A stretch of 64,000 nucleotides of DNA from Streptomyces endophytica (GCF_026153355.1 NZ_CP110636.1:2046001-2110000), one strand, 5' to 3'. Shown: positions 43,826 to 52,927, counted from the stretch's first letter. A program made the numbers and translations. Notes: generated from the sequence alone by a model not told the origin.

Positions 43826-46800
43826 TCACGAACCGATGTGGCGACGCCTGCGACTCGGTTCCGTTTCGGCGAGAGCGGCCAAGTGGCGGTCGATCCGGGC
43901 GGATTCCGAGGGGTCGAGCTCCTGGAATATGCCAATGGCATCTTGCCACAACTCTCGGGCCTCTTCGTGCCGCCCTTCTTGCAGTCGAACCCCGGCGAGG
44001 GCATCCAGTGAGCGGGCCTGCTGTTCCCGCTCCTGGATGCGGTCCGCGAGGGCGAGGGACATCTCGATGTGCCCGGCGGCTTCGCCGAGCTTGCCCAGTG
44101 CCGCCTCCGCGGCGCCGAGTCGGTGCAGGGCATGGGCCTCTTCGTGGGCCGCGCCGATGTCGCGGGCCAGCACCAGGGCCTGGGCGTGGTGTCCGGCGGC
44201 CTCCGGATAGCGGCCGAGCCGGTGGTGGGCGATGCCCACCCCGATCAGCGCATTGGCCTCGTTCCGGCGGTCGCCGAGCCGGCGGAAAGTGAAGAGGCAT
44301 TCCTGGTACATGGCCAGTCCCGAGGTGAGGTCTTCGGCTTCGTTCGACCTCAGGAGAAGTCCGGCGAGATTGGCCTGAGTGGTGACCTGTTCGGCGAGAC
44401 TGCCATAGGTGAGGGCAAGGGCCAGAGATTCCTCGTAGGAGTGCCTCGCAGCCTCGGCATTTCCCGTGCGCATATGCAAATCACCGAGATTGTTGATGCA
44501 TTTTCCGGCATTTCCTTCGTCGCCGGCGAGCCGGAAGTTGTTGATGGCGTGGGTGAAATGGTGGAGAGCCGCCTGGTGTTCGCCGAGAAAGAGCAGCGCG
44601 ATGGCGATGTTGTTCTCGCAGCGGGCCCGGGCCCAGGTGTCGCCCGAGCGGAGATGGATCCCGAGCGTCTCCCGGTGCAGGCTGAGCGCCTGTTGGTTCC
44701 GCCCGAGGTGCCACTGCAGGACCCCCAGCCCGCGGAGGGCCTCCGCCTCCGCGTCCGGCGCCCCCACCGCGCGGGCCAGATCGAGGGCCTGCCGGGCGGC
44801 CGCTTCGGCCTGGGGATAGCGCGAGGTGTTGGCGTGCGTGCCGCTGAGGTCGAGCAGCGCCAGGCACAGCGCATGCCGGTCGCCCGCCTGCTCCCAGTGC
44901 TCGACGGCGTGGCGCTGCATCCGGTCGGTGTCCGTCCAGTGGCACTCGGCGTCCAGGAAGCCCGCCAGGATGTGGCTCAGCATCGCGGCGTGGCCGGCCG
45001 GGCCGTGGGTGCGGGCGTAGCGCTCGGTGGTGAGGAGGTTCGCACGCTCCACCGTCAGCCAGTCCTTGGCGGCGTCCGCATGGCTCAAGGAGGGCAGCGG
45101 CGGCGGCGCGTTCCCGGGGCCGGGCCGGGACAGCCGTAGGCGACGTGGGTAGAGCAGCCGGTCGGCGGCGTCCGCCGCCCGGAGGTAGAAGTCCACCAGC
45201 CGCCGGAGCGAGGCGCCGCGCTGCTCCTCGGTGTCCTCGGAGAAGGCCAGGGTGCGGGCGTACTCCGCGAGGAGATCGTGAAAGCGGAAGCGGTGCGGTG
45301 TGGGTTCCTGGAGAAGGTGGCAATGCAGCAGCGTTTCGAGCAACCGCTCCGTTTCGGCCAACGGAAGATCCACCAGAGCCGCCGCGGCGTGCGGCCCGAA
45401 CTCGGAGCCCAGGTGCAGTGCCAGCCGCCGGAAGACGATCTGCTGGGGCACGCTCAGGGTCTGGTACGACATCTCGAATGCGCGGGCCACCTCCGAATAG
45501 CCGTCGCGCAATTCGTTGATCCGCCCCGGACCCCGGGAGAGCAGTTCCCGGAGGGTGCTCAGGGTCCACGACGGCCGGGCGTTGAACCGGTTCGCGGCGA
45601 TTTCGATCGCCAGCGGCAAATAGCCGCAGAGCCGCACGATGTGCCGGACCGCGGCGGCGTCCTGGGTGCGTTCCTCCCCCGCGAACTTCCTGAACAGCGC
45701 CGTCGCGTCGTCCGGAGGCAGGATGTCGAGAGCCAGCCAGTGGGCTCCGGGCAGACCGGCCAGGTGGCGGCGGCTGGTGATGATGACCAGCGACGACGAG
45801 CCACTGTCGGGGAGCAGCGGCCGCACCTGGTCGGTGTCGGCGGCGTCGTCGAGGATGACCACCGCCCGTTTCTGCGCCATCAACGTGCGCCACAGCGCGC
45901 TGCGTTCCTCGATCTCCCCGGGTATCGCATCCGGCGCGATCCCCAGCAGGCGCAGCAGATGGGCCAGCGCCGCCCCGGCGTGCAGAGGTTCGTGGACGTG
46001 CGCGTGCGCGCGCAGGTCCAGGTAGAGCTGGGCGTCGGGGAACCGCGCGACGAGGCGTTCGGCGGCGGTCACCGCCACCGCCGTCTTCCCGACCCCTGCC
46101 ATGCCGGAGATCGCCTCCAGCGCGATGACCGCACCGGGGGCGGGGGTGTCGGCGGGGGCACCGGTCGTGTCGTCGACGGCGGCGCAGAGCCGCCGTAACT
46201 CCGTACGCCGCCCGACGAGCGCGGTGTGGCGGGGGAGGTTCCGGAGGGTGGCGGGCGCGGCCTCCGCCGCGCGGCGCGGAACGGCCGGCGGGCCGAGCAG
46301 GTCGCCCAGCGGCGCGCGGCGCAGGATGTGCTGGTGGACACGGGTCAGTTCGGTGCTGGGGTCGGCGCCGAGGTCCTCGCGCAGCCGACGGCGGGCCCGC
46401 TGGTAGACGCGCAGCGCATCGGCGTGCCGCCCACAGCCGTAATAGGCCAACATCAGGTATTCCAGCAGCAGTTCGTCATGCGGGTGTTGCCCGACGAGTG
46501 AGGACAGCGGGCCGATCGCACCGTGGAACCGCCGTAGCCGCAGCTCCGCGGCGATCCGGGAGGTGGCGGCGCCGAGCCGTTCCTCGGCCATCCGGGCCCG
46601 CATCCGCTCCGGCCAGAGCCCCGGCAGCCCGGCCAGGGCTTCCTCGTCCCAGAGCGCCTCGGCCTCGTGGAGCAGGGCCGCCGCGGCGCCGTCGTCGCCC
46701 TCCGCCGAGTGCGTCCGGGCCCGGGCCGTCAGCCCCTGGAAGCGGTGCCAGTCGACGCGGTCCGGGGCGACGGCCAGGGTGTAGGTGTGGGCGTGCTGGG

Positions 46801-47053
46801 TGATCCGCGGCGCGCTGTCCGGCCCGGCCGTACGGAGGGCCCGGCGGACACGCGAGACGTAGGTGTGGACGGACTGGCGGGCCTTGGCCGGCGGGACGTC
46901 GTCCCACAGCCGGTCGACGAGGGTTTCCAGGGCCACGGGCCGGCCGGCCGACAGGGCGAGCGAGGCCAGCACGCAGCGTTCCTTGTCGGAGCCGAGTCCG
47001 ATTCTGTGTCGTTGAGTTCCGAGACAAATGGGGCCGAGTACGTAGATGTCCAC
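43826..47053 (-). CDS. Large SARP regulator (BTAD, NB-ARC, TPR; AfsR type)
   Basis: A 1075-residue regulator: OmpR-like winged HTH (residues 1-95), BTAD (~100-245), linker, NB-ARC ATPase (~285-560, P-loop ISGMAGVGKTAVAV, Walker B RAVVILDDAAD), and a long TPR array (~690-1055; e.g. YPQAEAAARQALDLARAVGA, NNLGDLHMRTGNAEAARHSY). This is the AfsR architecture, activating secondary-metabolite or morphological genes. Codon 286 is TTA (46196-46198), so bldA is needed for its translation. It is divergent from the STAND protein with a 182-bp shared upstream region. Confidence 0.92.
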   Translation of the reverse strand: MDIYVLGPICLGTQRHRIGLGSDKERCVLASLALSAGRPVALETLVDRLWDDVPPAKARQSVHTYVSRVRRALRTAGPDSAPRITQHAHTYTLAVAPDRVDWHRFQGLTARARTHSAEGDDGAAAALLHEAEALWDEEALAGLPGLWPERMRARMAEERLGAATSRIAAELRLRRFHGAIGPLSSLVGQHPHDELLLEYLMLAYYGCGRHADALRVYQRARRRLREDLGADPSTELTRVHQHILRRAPLGDLLGPPAVPRRAAEAAPATLRNLPRHTALVGRRTELRRLCAAVDDTTGAPADTPAPGAVIALEAISGMAGVGKTAVAVTAAERLVARFPDAQLYLDLRAHAHVHEPLHAGAALAHLLRLLGIAPDAIPGEIEERSALWRTLMAQKRAVVILDDAADTDQVRPLLPDSGSSSLVIITSRRHLAGLPGAHWLALDILPPDDATALFRKFAGEERTQDAAAVRHIVRLCGYLPLAIEIAANRFNARPSWTLSTLRELLSRGPGRINELRDGYSEVARAFEMSYQTLSVPQQIVFRRLALHLGSEFGPHAAAALVDLPLAETERLLETLLHCHLLQEPTPHRFRFHDLLAEYARTLAFSEDTEEQRGASLRRLVDFYLRAADAADRLLYPRRLRLSRPGPGNAPPPLPSLSHADAAKDWLTVERANLLTTERYARTHGPAGHAAMLSHILAGFLDAECHWTDTDRMQRHAVEHWEQAGDRHALCLALLDLSGTHANTSRYPQAEAAARQALDLARAVGAPDAEAEALRGLGVLQWHLGRNQQALSLHRETLGIHLRSGDTWARARCENNIAIALLFLGEHQAALHHFTHAINNFRLAGDEGNAGKCINNLGDLHMRTGNAEAARHSYEESLALALTYGSLAEQVTTQANLAGLLLRSNEAEDLTSGLAMYQECLFTFRRLGDRRNEANALIGVGIAHHRLGRYPEAAGHHAQALVLARDIGAAHEEAHALHRLGAAEAALGKLGEAAGHIEMSLALADRIQEREQQARSLDALAGVRLQEGRHEEARELWQDAIGIFQELDPSESARIDRHLAALAETEPSRRRRHIGS

Positions 47054-47235
47054 CAGCGCCTCCCCCTGATCGGCGCACCATCTGTTGTAGCGAGCATGGC
47101 ACTCGCCAGTGGCAGAGGCCAGAGAGCCTCGGGGCGCTGGCCGGGATCGAGCGGCCCGACCTGGGCAGTGGACTCCCGGCCGGTGCCGCGGGGAAGGCTG
47201 AAGCGATCCGGGACCTACCGGGACGGGGGCTGCAG

Positions 47236-49446
47236 ATGCATCGGAACGGCAATGCCATAGGGGGCTCGGCGAGGATCGAGGGGCCCACCGTCCAGGCCGG
47301 CGATGTCCACGGCGGTATCCACATCCATGCCCGCGATCCGGCCGGCCCGCCGGCCCGGCTGCCGGTGCCCCGCCAACTCCTGCCCGTCTCAGCGCACTTC
47401 ACCGACCGCGAAGGCGACCTCGCCGCGCTGAACGGCCTCCGCACCAGCGGCCCGGACGGGTCCACACCCCTGATCGTCGTCTCCGGGCCGGCCGGGGTAG
47501 GCAAGACGGCGCTGGTGTCGCGATGGCTGGGCGACCTCGCCGAGCACTTCCCCGACGGCCAGCTGTACGCGGACCTGCGCGGTCACTCCGCCGACGGCCC
47601 CGCCACCCCGTCCGAAGTGCTCGGCCAGTTCCTGCGCGCGCTGGGGATCGGCCCGATACCGGCGGGGCTGGGCGAACAGACCGCGCTCTGGCGCTCCGTC
47701 ACCGCCGGACTGCGGGTGTCGGTGATGCTGGACAACGTGTTCTCGGCCGCCCAGGTCCGCCCGCTGCTGACGGGCGGGCGCAGCGGCCTGATGGTGGCGA
47801 CCAGCAGACACCGCCTCACCGGTTTACGGGCGGACGGTGCGCTCCACCACCAACTCGGGCTGCTCGACGCGGCTGCCGCGGAAGAGATGCTCTCCCGAGG
47901 GGTCGGGGCGGAGCGGGTGCGGAGCGAGGCGGGTGACGCGCACCGGCTGATCGCGCTCTGCGGCGGACTTCCGCTGGCCCTGTGCCTGGCGTCCGCCCGC
48001 CTGGCCTCCCGCCCCCGGCAGCCGATGCGTTCCCTGGTGGAGTCGCTCGCCGAAGGCCGGCGCCGGCTGGCCGCTCTGACGATCGAGGAGGAATCCTCCG
48101 TGCACCACGCGCTGGACGCGTCCTACGCGGTACTGCCGGACGACGCCGCGCGGCTCTACCGCCGCCTGGCCCTGCTGCCGGCCCGTACCGTCGAGGCCCG
48201 GATCGCCGCTTCGGCCTGCGCGGTCCCGCTGGAGGAGGCCGAACAACTCCTCGACGCACTGGTCGAGGCGAACCTCGTGGAGGACATCGGCCCGGACAGC
48301 TACCGCTTCCACGACCTCGTCCGCCTGCACGCCGCGGAGCGCGGCCGGGCGGAGGAGCCGCCGGAGGCCCGCAGCGAGGCGCTACGGCGGGTCTGCGACT
48401 GGTACCTGGCGACCGCCACCGAGGCCCAGCGGTTCCTGTCCCCGATCCAGCTGACGCTGCGCCGCACCTACGTCCATCCGGTCGAGCTCCCCTGCCCGTT
48501 CACCGAGCCCTCGGGCGCCCTCGGCTGGCTCGACGGGCACCGCCTGGATCTCCTCGCGGCCGTGCGGGCCGCGTACGAGGAGGGCTGGGACGACCTGGCG
48601 TGGCAGCTCGTCGATGCGCTCTGGCCGCTCTTCCACCGGCTGCGCCACCACGAGCTGTGGCTGGAGGCGCACATGGTGGGGTTACGGGCCGCCCGGCGCG
48701 GCAAGGACCGGGCCGCGGAGCGCCAGATGCTCAACTCCGGCGCCATCGGGTTCAGCGTCGCCGGCCGCGTCGAAGACGCCGTCCGGTGGTTCACCTGGTC
48801 CCTGGAGGCGGCCCAGGAGGCCGGCGACGCCCGGGACGAGGGCCAGGCGTTGCACGGGATCGGGTCGGCGCACCGGCAGGCGGGCCGGTTCGGCGAGGCG
48901 GGAGCCTTCCTGCACCGGGCCATCGAGACCTGGGAGGCCGTCGGATACCCGCGCGGCGCGGCCCTGTCGCGCATCGTGCTGGGCGAGATGGCACTGGAGT
49001 CACCGGGCGCGCTCTGGGACGGGCGGCCCGCAGCGGAGTACTTCGCGCTCGCCCGCAGGACGCTCCTCGCCGTGGACGACCCCTACGACGCCGCCCGTGC
49101 GCTCGCCTTCCACGGGCGGGCCCGGGCCGTGGCCGGGGCGTACGAGGACGGGGCCGGCGAACTCAGGGCGGCGCTGGCGTTCTTCGAGGAGGCCGGGGCC
49201 ACGCCCTGGCAGGCCCGCGTGCTGGAGATGCTGGGCCGAAGCGCCGCGGACCACGCGGACGCCCGGACGGCGTACGACTGCTTCGGCCGGGCCCGGGACT
49301 TGTACGCCCTGCAGAGCCCGTCCGATGCGCAACGGATGGCGGATCTGCTGGCGACCGCTCCGGCGGAGCCGGCGGATGCGGAGCCGGCGGATGCGGAGCC
49401 GGCGGATGCGGAACCAGCAGATCCTGAAGGGCCGGCGCCCCGTTGA
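47236..49446 (+). CDS. STAND (NB-ARC/TPR) protein with an N-terminal RHIM-like motif
   Basis: A 736-residue NTPase. Residues 12-31 (ARIEGPTVQAGDVHGGIHIH) form a short Gly-rich motif with the V-Q-A-G core seen in RHIM-like bacterial amyloid signalling motifs of NLR-related proteins. NB-ARC follows (P-loop VVSGPAGVGKTALVSRWLG; AAQVRPLLTGGRSGLMVATS), then helical and TPR repeats (~430-710). No DNA-binding domain is present, unlike the divergent SARP. Two TTA codons (47824-47826, 48682-48684) make it bldA-dependent. The tail is a PADAE pentapeptide repeat. The ATG follows a GACGGGGGCTG stretch; function is likely signal sensing or immunity-type oligomerisation. Confidence 0.88.
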   Translation: MHRNGNAIGGSARIEGPTVQAGDVHGGIHIHARDPAGPPARLPVPRQLLPVSAHFTDREGDLAALNGLRTSGPDGSTPLIVVSGPAGVGKTALVSRWLGDLAEHFPDGQLYADLRGHSADGPATPSEVLGQFLRALGIGPIPAGLGEQTALWRSVTAGLRVSVMLDNVFSAAQVRPLLTGGRSGLMVATSRHRLTGLRADGALHHQLGLLDAAAAEEMLSRGVGAERVRSEAGDAHRLIALCGGLPLALCLASARLASRPRQPMRSLVESLAEGRRRLAALTIEEESSVHHALDASYAVLPDDAARLYRRLALLPARTVEARIAASACAVPLEEAEQLLDALVEANLVEDIGPDSYRFHDLVRLHAAERGRAEEPPEARSEALRRVCDWYLATATEAQRFLSPIQLTLRRTYVHPVELPCPFTEPSGALGWLDGHRLDLLAAVRAAYEEGWDDLAWQLVDALWPLFHRLRHHELWLEAHMVGLRAARRGKDRAAERQMLNSGAIGFSVAGRVEDAVRWFTWSLEAAQEAGDARDEGQALHGIGSAHRQAGRFGEAGAFLHRAIETWEAVGYPRGAALSRIVLGEMALESPGALWDGRPAAEYFALARRTLLAVDDPYDAARALAFHGRARAVAGAYEDGAGELRAALAFFEEAGATPWQARVLEMLGRSAADHADARTAYDCFGRARDLYALQSPSDAQRMADLLATAPAEPADAEPADAEPADAEPADPEGPAPR
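49366..49425 (+). repeat. 15-bp tandem repeat in the STAND gene tail
   Basis: Three identical copies of GAGCCGGCGGATGCG (49366-49410) plus one degenerate copy to 49425, encoding repeated EPADA units at the C-terminus. In-frame copy-number change would alter only the tail length. Confidence 0.85.
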
Positions 49447-49463
49447 GCGCCGTGCGCCGGTGT

Positions 49464-50090
49464 CTAACGGGCCGGTGGCGCGCCGTGCCGGGCGAATGCC
49501 AGCACCGTGAGGGGCAGGAGCTCGTCCAGCGAGTGCCCGGTCACGACCAGACCGTGCAGGCACGAGGCCATCAGGGAGTACTCCCATGCCGCCCGCGCCC
49601 GCTCCGGGTGTGTCCGTGGGGACCGGCGGAACACCTTCGGATGCAGCCGGCAGCCGCCGAGGCGTTCCGCGACCACCCAGCCGCCACCGATGAGCGGCAG
49701 CCCGGCGAGCCGGCAGCCCGGGTAGCGCAGGAGGAGCTCCCGCGCCCAGGCCACCGCGCTCCCGGCCGGCCAGGGCCGTCCGCCGTGCAGCACATCGGCA
49801 CAGACCAGCCAGCGCTCGTCGGTGCAGGCATCGGCGTCCACCGCGAAGTGGTCATCGACACCGGCGTGCGCGCCGATGGCGGCGTGCGCGTGCTCCCCGG
49901 TGGCGCCGGTGTCCCGACTGCTGAAGTGCGCATCGGCGGCCGGGGCGGCGCCCCCGCTCTCCCCGCTCTCCCCGACGGAGACCGTGACGGCGATCGAGGT
50001 GCCGCTCCCCGCGGCCCTGCACGGTGTCACCCGCACTCGGCGTCGGCCCCGGACGGCCCAGACCGCACCCGTGGTGGCCGTGGTCGTCAT
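49464..50090 (-). CDS. Unknown protein coupled to the TagB/TagF-like gene
   Basis: A 208-residue protein starting MTTTATTGAVWAVRGRRRVR, with an ATGA overlap onto the preceding transferase gene. The N-terminal ~45 residues are basic and mixed-charge. The middle has a short His-rich stretch (EHAHAAIGAHAGVDDHF) and an acidic DADACTDERW. The C-terminal half (~105-205) looks folded: WARELLLRYPGCRLAGLPLI, WVVAERLGGCRLHPKVFRR, and a final helix. I recognise no family. Its coupling suggests it acts with the transferase. Confidence 0.7.
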   Translation of the reverse strand: MTTTATTGAVWAVRGRRRVRVTPCRAAGSGTSIAVTVSVGESGESGGAAPAADAHFSSRDTGATGEHAHAAIGAHAGVDDHFAVDADACTDERWLVCADVLHGGRPWPAGSAVAWARELLLRYPGCRLAGLPLIGGGWVVAERLGGCRLHPKVFRRSPRTHPERARAAWEYSLMASCLHGLVVTGHSLDELLPLTVLAFARHGAPPAR

Positions 50091-51355
50091 GCCGACACCC
50101 CCGTCCCGGTGTCCGGTCCGTAGCCGTACCGCTCGCCCGACGCGGCCGACCAGGAGGCCAGCGGCGGTGGCAGCGGCAGCGGCCGGGTGGGCGCCGGGTG
50201 GGCGGGCTGGCCGAGTCCGAGCAACCCGTAGAGCAGACGGCGCATGTTCCGGCTGAACCGGCCGGGCTCGGAGGTGATGCGCGCGGCGATCGCCCCGTAC
50301 TCCTCCCGATGGTGACGGTGGTATTCGGCCGCCACATACGTCAGCTGGCTCGCCAGGGAGTGGGCCGGTGACAGCGCGGGCGCCGTGCGGGCGAGGGCGG
50401 CGGCCGGCGACGCGGGGTTGATCTCCTGTTCCGGAGAGGCGGCCAGCAGGATCGGCACCCCGGTCAGCGTGCCGTAGAGCGTCACCGACCCGTGGTCCCC
50501 GATGATCGTGTCCGCCGCGATCAGCACGGAACGCCAGTCCGCCTCCGGCGGCACCACCGCGATGCCACGCCGGACGCACTGCGCCAACCAGGCCCGTACC
50601 TGCCAGGCACCGTGGCCGGACCAGACGTTGGGGTGGACCAGGACCGCCACCTTGCGGTTCCGCCGCACCAGCTCCAGAAGCCGGGGCAGCAGCGCCTCGA
50701 TCGCCCCGAAGGACGAACGGCTCCCCCAGGTGGAGACGACCGCGATCAGCTTCTCTCCCTTGCCGAGCCCCAGCGCACGGCGGTAGGCACCGCGCCGGGG
50801 CAGACTGGCCACCATCCGGTCGTGTACCGGGTCCCCGACCACCGTCGCCACCGGCAGCGCCTCGGGGCAGGAGTACGCCAGGCCCGCCAGATCGTCCCGG
50901 TGCGGCAGCACCACGGCGGCGGGCAGCCCCCGGCCCCCCGGCGTGAGGTCCTGCCGGCCGAGGCCCGCCACGCGGGTGACCGCCCCCTCCGTGACGCGCT
51001 TGAGGAAGTTGGCACCGTGCGGAAGCATGATCAGCGGCGCCCGGATCTGCTCCACGCCGCGCGGCCCGGCCGCCAGCGCGAGGTCGAACTCCATCCGGAC
51101 GGCGACCTCCCACGGCAGTACGGCGCCGCCCAGCCGCTCGATGAGCCGGGCCACCCCGTCGCTGAACGGGTGCGGCGGGGCGGTGAAGACCACCTGGACC
51201 CGGAGGTCCGACTCCAGGAGGCAGAAGACCTCCTGAAGCCGCTTCCCGTAGGGCACGGTGTGTACGACGACCAGGACGCGTTTGCGTCCCGTGAGCGTCA
51301 GCCACTCCCGTAACGGCTGCTGCTGCCTGCCCTCGAACACTCGCAATGCCGTCAT
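50087..51355 (-). CDS. TagB/TagF-like (CDP-glycerol glycerophosphotransferase family) protein
   Basis: A 422-residue GT-B-fold protein. The N-terminal Rossmann half (VLVVVHTVPYGKRLQEVF) and the C-terminal half, with an ADTIIGDHGSVTLYGTLTGV loop like the nucleotide-binding SDxSS region and the WRSVL before it, resemble CDP-glycerol:polyglycerol phosphate transferases and streptomycete relatives. It also has HPNVWSGHG (typical H-P-N). The activity, if retained, would build polymers or modify a small molecule; no teichoic-acid genes are around. Codon 15 is TTA (51311-51313), so bldA-dependent. The ATG at 51355 is preceded by GGGGGATG. It is followed by the unknown gene with a 4-bp overlap. Confidence 0.72.
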   Translation of the reverse strand: MTALRVFEGRQQQPLREWLTLTGRKRVLVVVHTVPYGKRLQEVFCLLESDLRVQVVFTAPPHPFSDGVARLIERLGGAVLPWEVAVRMEFDLALAAGPRGVEQIRAPLIMLPHGANFLKRVTEGAVTRVAGLGRQDLTPGGRGLPAAVVLPHRDDLAGLAYSCPEALPVATVVGDPVHDRMVASLPRRGAYRRALGLGKGEKLIAVVSTWGSRSSFGAIEALLPRLLELVRRNRKVAVLVHPNVWSGHGAWQVRAWLAQCVRRGIAVVPPEADWRSVLIAADTIIGDHGSVTLYGTLTGVPILLAASPEQEINPASPAAALARTAPALSPAHSLASQLTYVAAEYHRHHREEYGAIAARITSEPGRFSRNMRRLLYGLLGLGQPAHPAPTRPLPLPPPLASWSAASGERYGYGPDTGTGVSA

Positions 51356-51612
51356 GGCATCCCCCAGTCTGTGCGATGTCGACGCTGCTCGGACCGTCGC
51401 GGACGGTCCGTCGTGGGGGGAGTGCCCGGGCGGCCGGACGGAAGCCTTGCCACACCCTTGCGGAAACCTTGCCGGCTGCCCGAGACGCGGTGTGACCGTC
51501 CCGGTCGAGGCCCCGCCCACCCCGGTCAGTAGAGTTTCCGCTCCCGTACGACACGCGCGCGAAGGCCCCGACGCGCGAAGGTCCCGAGGCGAGAGGCAAG
51601 AGGTAGACGGCA

Positions 51613-52875
51613 GTGAGCCCCGCACCATCCGCACCGGCCGGTTCCGAGCAGCTCACCGTCGTCGGTATCGGAGCCGACGGCTGGGAGGGACTGTCCGGGG
51701 CCGCGCAGCAGGTGCTGCGGGCGGCCGAGGTGGTCATCGGCGGTGCGCGTCAGCTCGCGCTGCTGCCCGGTGGGGAGTGCCCCGGTGAGCGCGTCACCTG
51801 GCCGTCGCCGCTGCGCCCCGCCGTCCCCGGGCTGCTCGCCGCGCACGCCGGGCGCCGGGTGTGCGTACTGGCCAGCGGTGACCCGATGTTCCACGGGATC
51901 GGGCGGACGCTGACCGAGGTGCTGGCGGAGAGCGGCGCCGGGCACCGGCCGCGGGTGCTGCCCCACCCCTCCTCCGTCTCCTACGCGTGCGCCCGCCTCG
52001 GCTGGCCGGTCGAGGAGACCGAGGTCGTCACGCTCGTCGGACGGCCCGTCGAGAACCTGGCCCGCGCGCTGTACGACGGCCACCGGCTGCTCGTGCTGTC
52101 CGCCGGTGCCGGCACCCCCGCCGAGGTCGCCGCCCTCCTGCGCGCGCACGGTTTCGGGCCGAGCCGGATGCGCGTACTGGAGCAACTGGGCGGTGAGCGC
52201 GAGCAGTTGACGCAGGGGGTGGCCGCCGAGTGGGACGCGCCGGCCGACCCGCTCAACGTCATCGCGCTGGACTGCGTCCGGGAGCCCGGCACCGCACCGC
52301 TCTCCACCGTGCCCGGCCTCCCCGACACCGCCTACGAGCACGACGGCCAGCTCACCAAGCGCCACGTCCGCGCCGCCACCCTCGCCGCGCTGGCCCCCGC
52401 CCCCGGCGAACTCCTCTGGGACATCGGCGGCGGCTCCGGCTCCATCGCCATCGAGTGGCTGCGCGCGCACCGTAGTTGCCGCGCCGTCAGCGTCGAACGC
52501 GACCCCGTACGGGCCGAACGGATCGGCCGCAACGCGCGCACCCTCGGCGTCCCGGCGCTGCACGTCGTGCACGGCCCCGCGCCCGCCGCGCTGGCCGGCC
52601 TGCCCACCCCCGCGGTGTTCATCGGCGGCGGCCTGACCGCCCCCGGCCTGTTGGACGCGTGCTGGGAGGCGCTGCCCCCGGGCGGCCGGATCGTCGCCAA
52701 CACCGTGACGCTGGAGTCCGAGGCGCTGCTCGCCGACCGGTACCGGCGGCACGGCGGCGAACTGGTCCGGCTGGCGGTCGCCCACGCCGCCCCGGTCGGC
52801 GGCTTCACGGGCTGGCGGCAGGCGATGCCGGTGACCCAGTGGGCGGCGGTCAAACCGCCGGAAGACCGGTCGTGA
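51613..52875 (+). CDS. cobL: Precorrin-6Y C5,15-methyltransferase (decarboxylating)
   Basis: A 420-residue fusion of two SAM-dependent enzymes of corrin synthesis. Residues ~12-200 are a CbiE-type tetrapyrrole methylase (LTVVGIGADGWEGLS start, GDPMFHGIG). Residues ~225-420 are a CbiT Rossmann methyltransferase (LTKRHVRAATLAALAP, LWDIGGGSGSIAIEW). It methylates C5 and C15 and removes the C12 acetate carboxyl of precorrin-6Y. The GTG at 51613 follows AAGAGGTAG. It is the first gene of the cob set on the + strand, 52 bp before cobM. A 16-bp direct repeat (CGCGCGAAGG-type) lies at 51556-51590 upstream. Confidence 0.95.
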   Translation: MSPAPSAPAGSEQLTVVGIGADGWEGLSGAAQQVLRAAEVVIGGARQLALLPGGECPGERVTWPSPLRPAVPGLLAAHAGRRVCVLASGDPMFHGIGRTLTEVLAESGAGHRPRVLPHPSSVSYACARLGWPVEETEVVTLVGRPVENLARALYDGHRLLVLSAGAGTPAEVAALLRAHGFGPSRMRVLEQLGGEREQLTQGVAAEWDAPADPLNVIALDCVREPGTAPLSTVPGLPDTAYEHDGQLTKRHVRAATLAALAPAPGELLWDIGGGSGSIAIEWLRAHRSCRAVSVERDPVRAERIGRNARTLGVPALHVVHGPAPAALAGLPTPAVFIGGGLTAPGLLDACWEALPPGGRIVANTVTLESEALLADRYRRHGGELVRLAVAHAAPVGGFTGWRQAMPVTQWAAVKPPEDRS

Positions 52876-52927
52876 CCCCGCGGCCCACCTCCTCGTACCG
52901 CCCGCCTCCCCAGGAGACCGAACGACC

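Noticed and set aside
43498..51355. A complete biosynthetic gene cluster around the SARP.
   Set aside because: No PKS, NRPS, terpene or RiPP-modifying enzymes are present next to it; only regulators, a transferase and unknowns.
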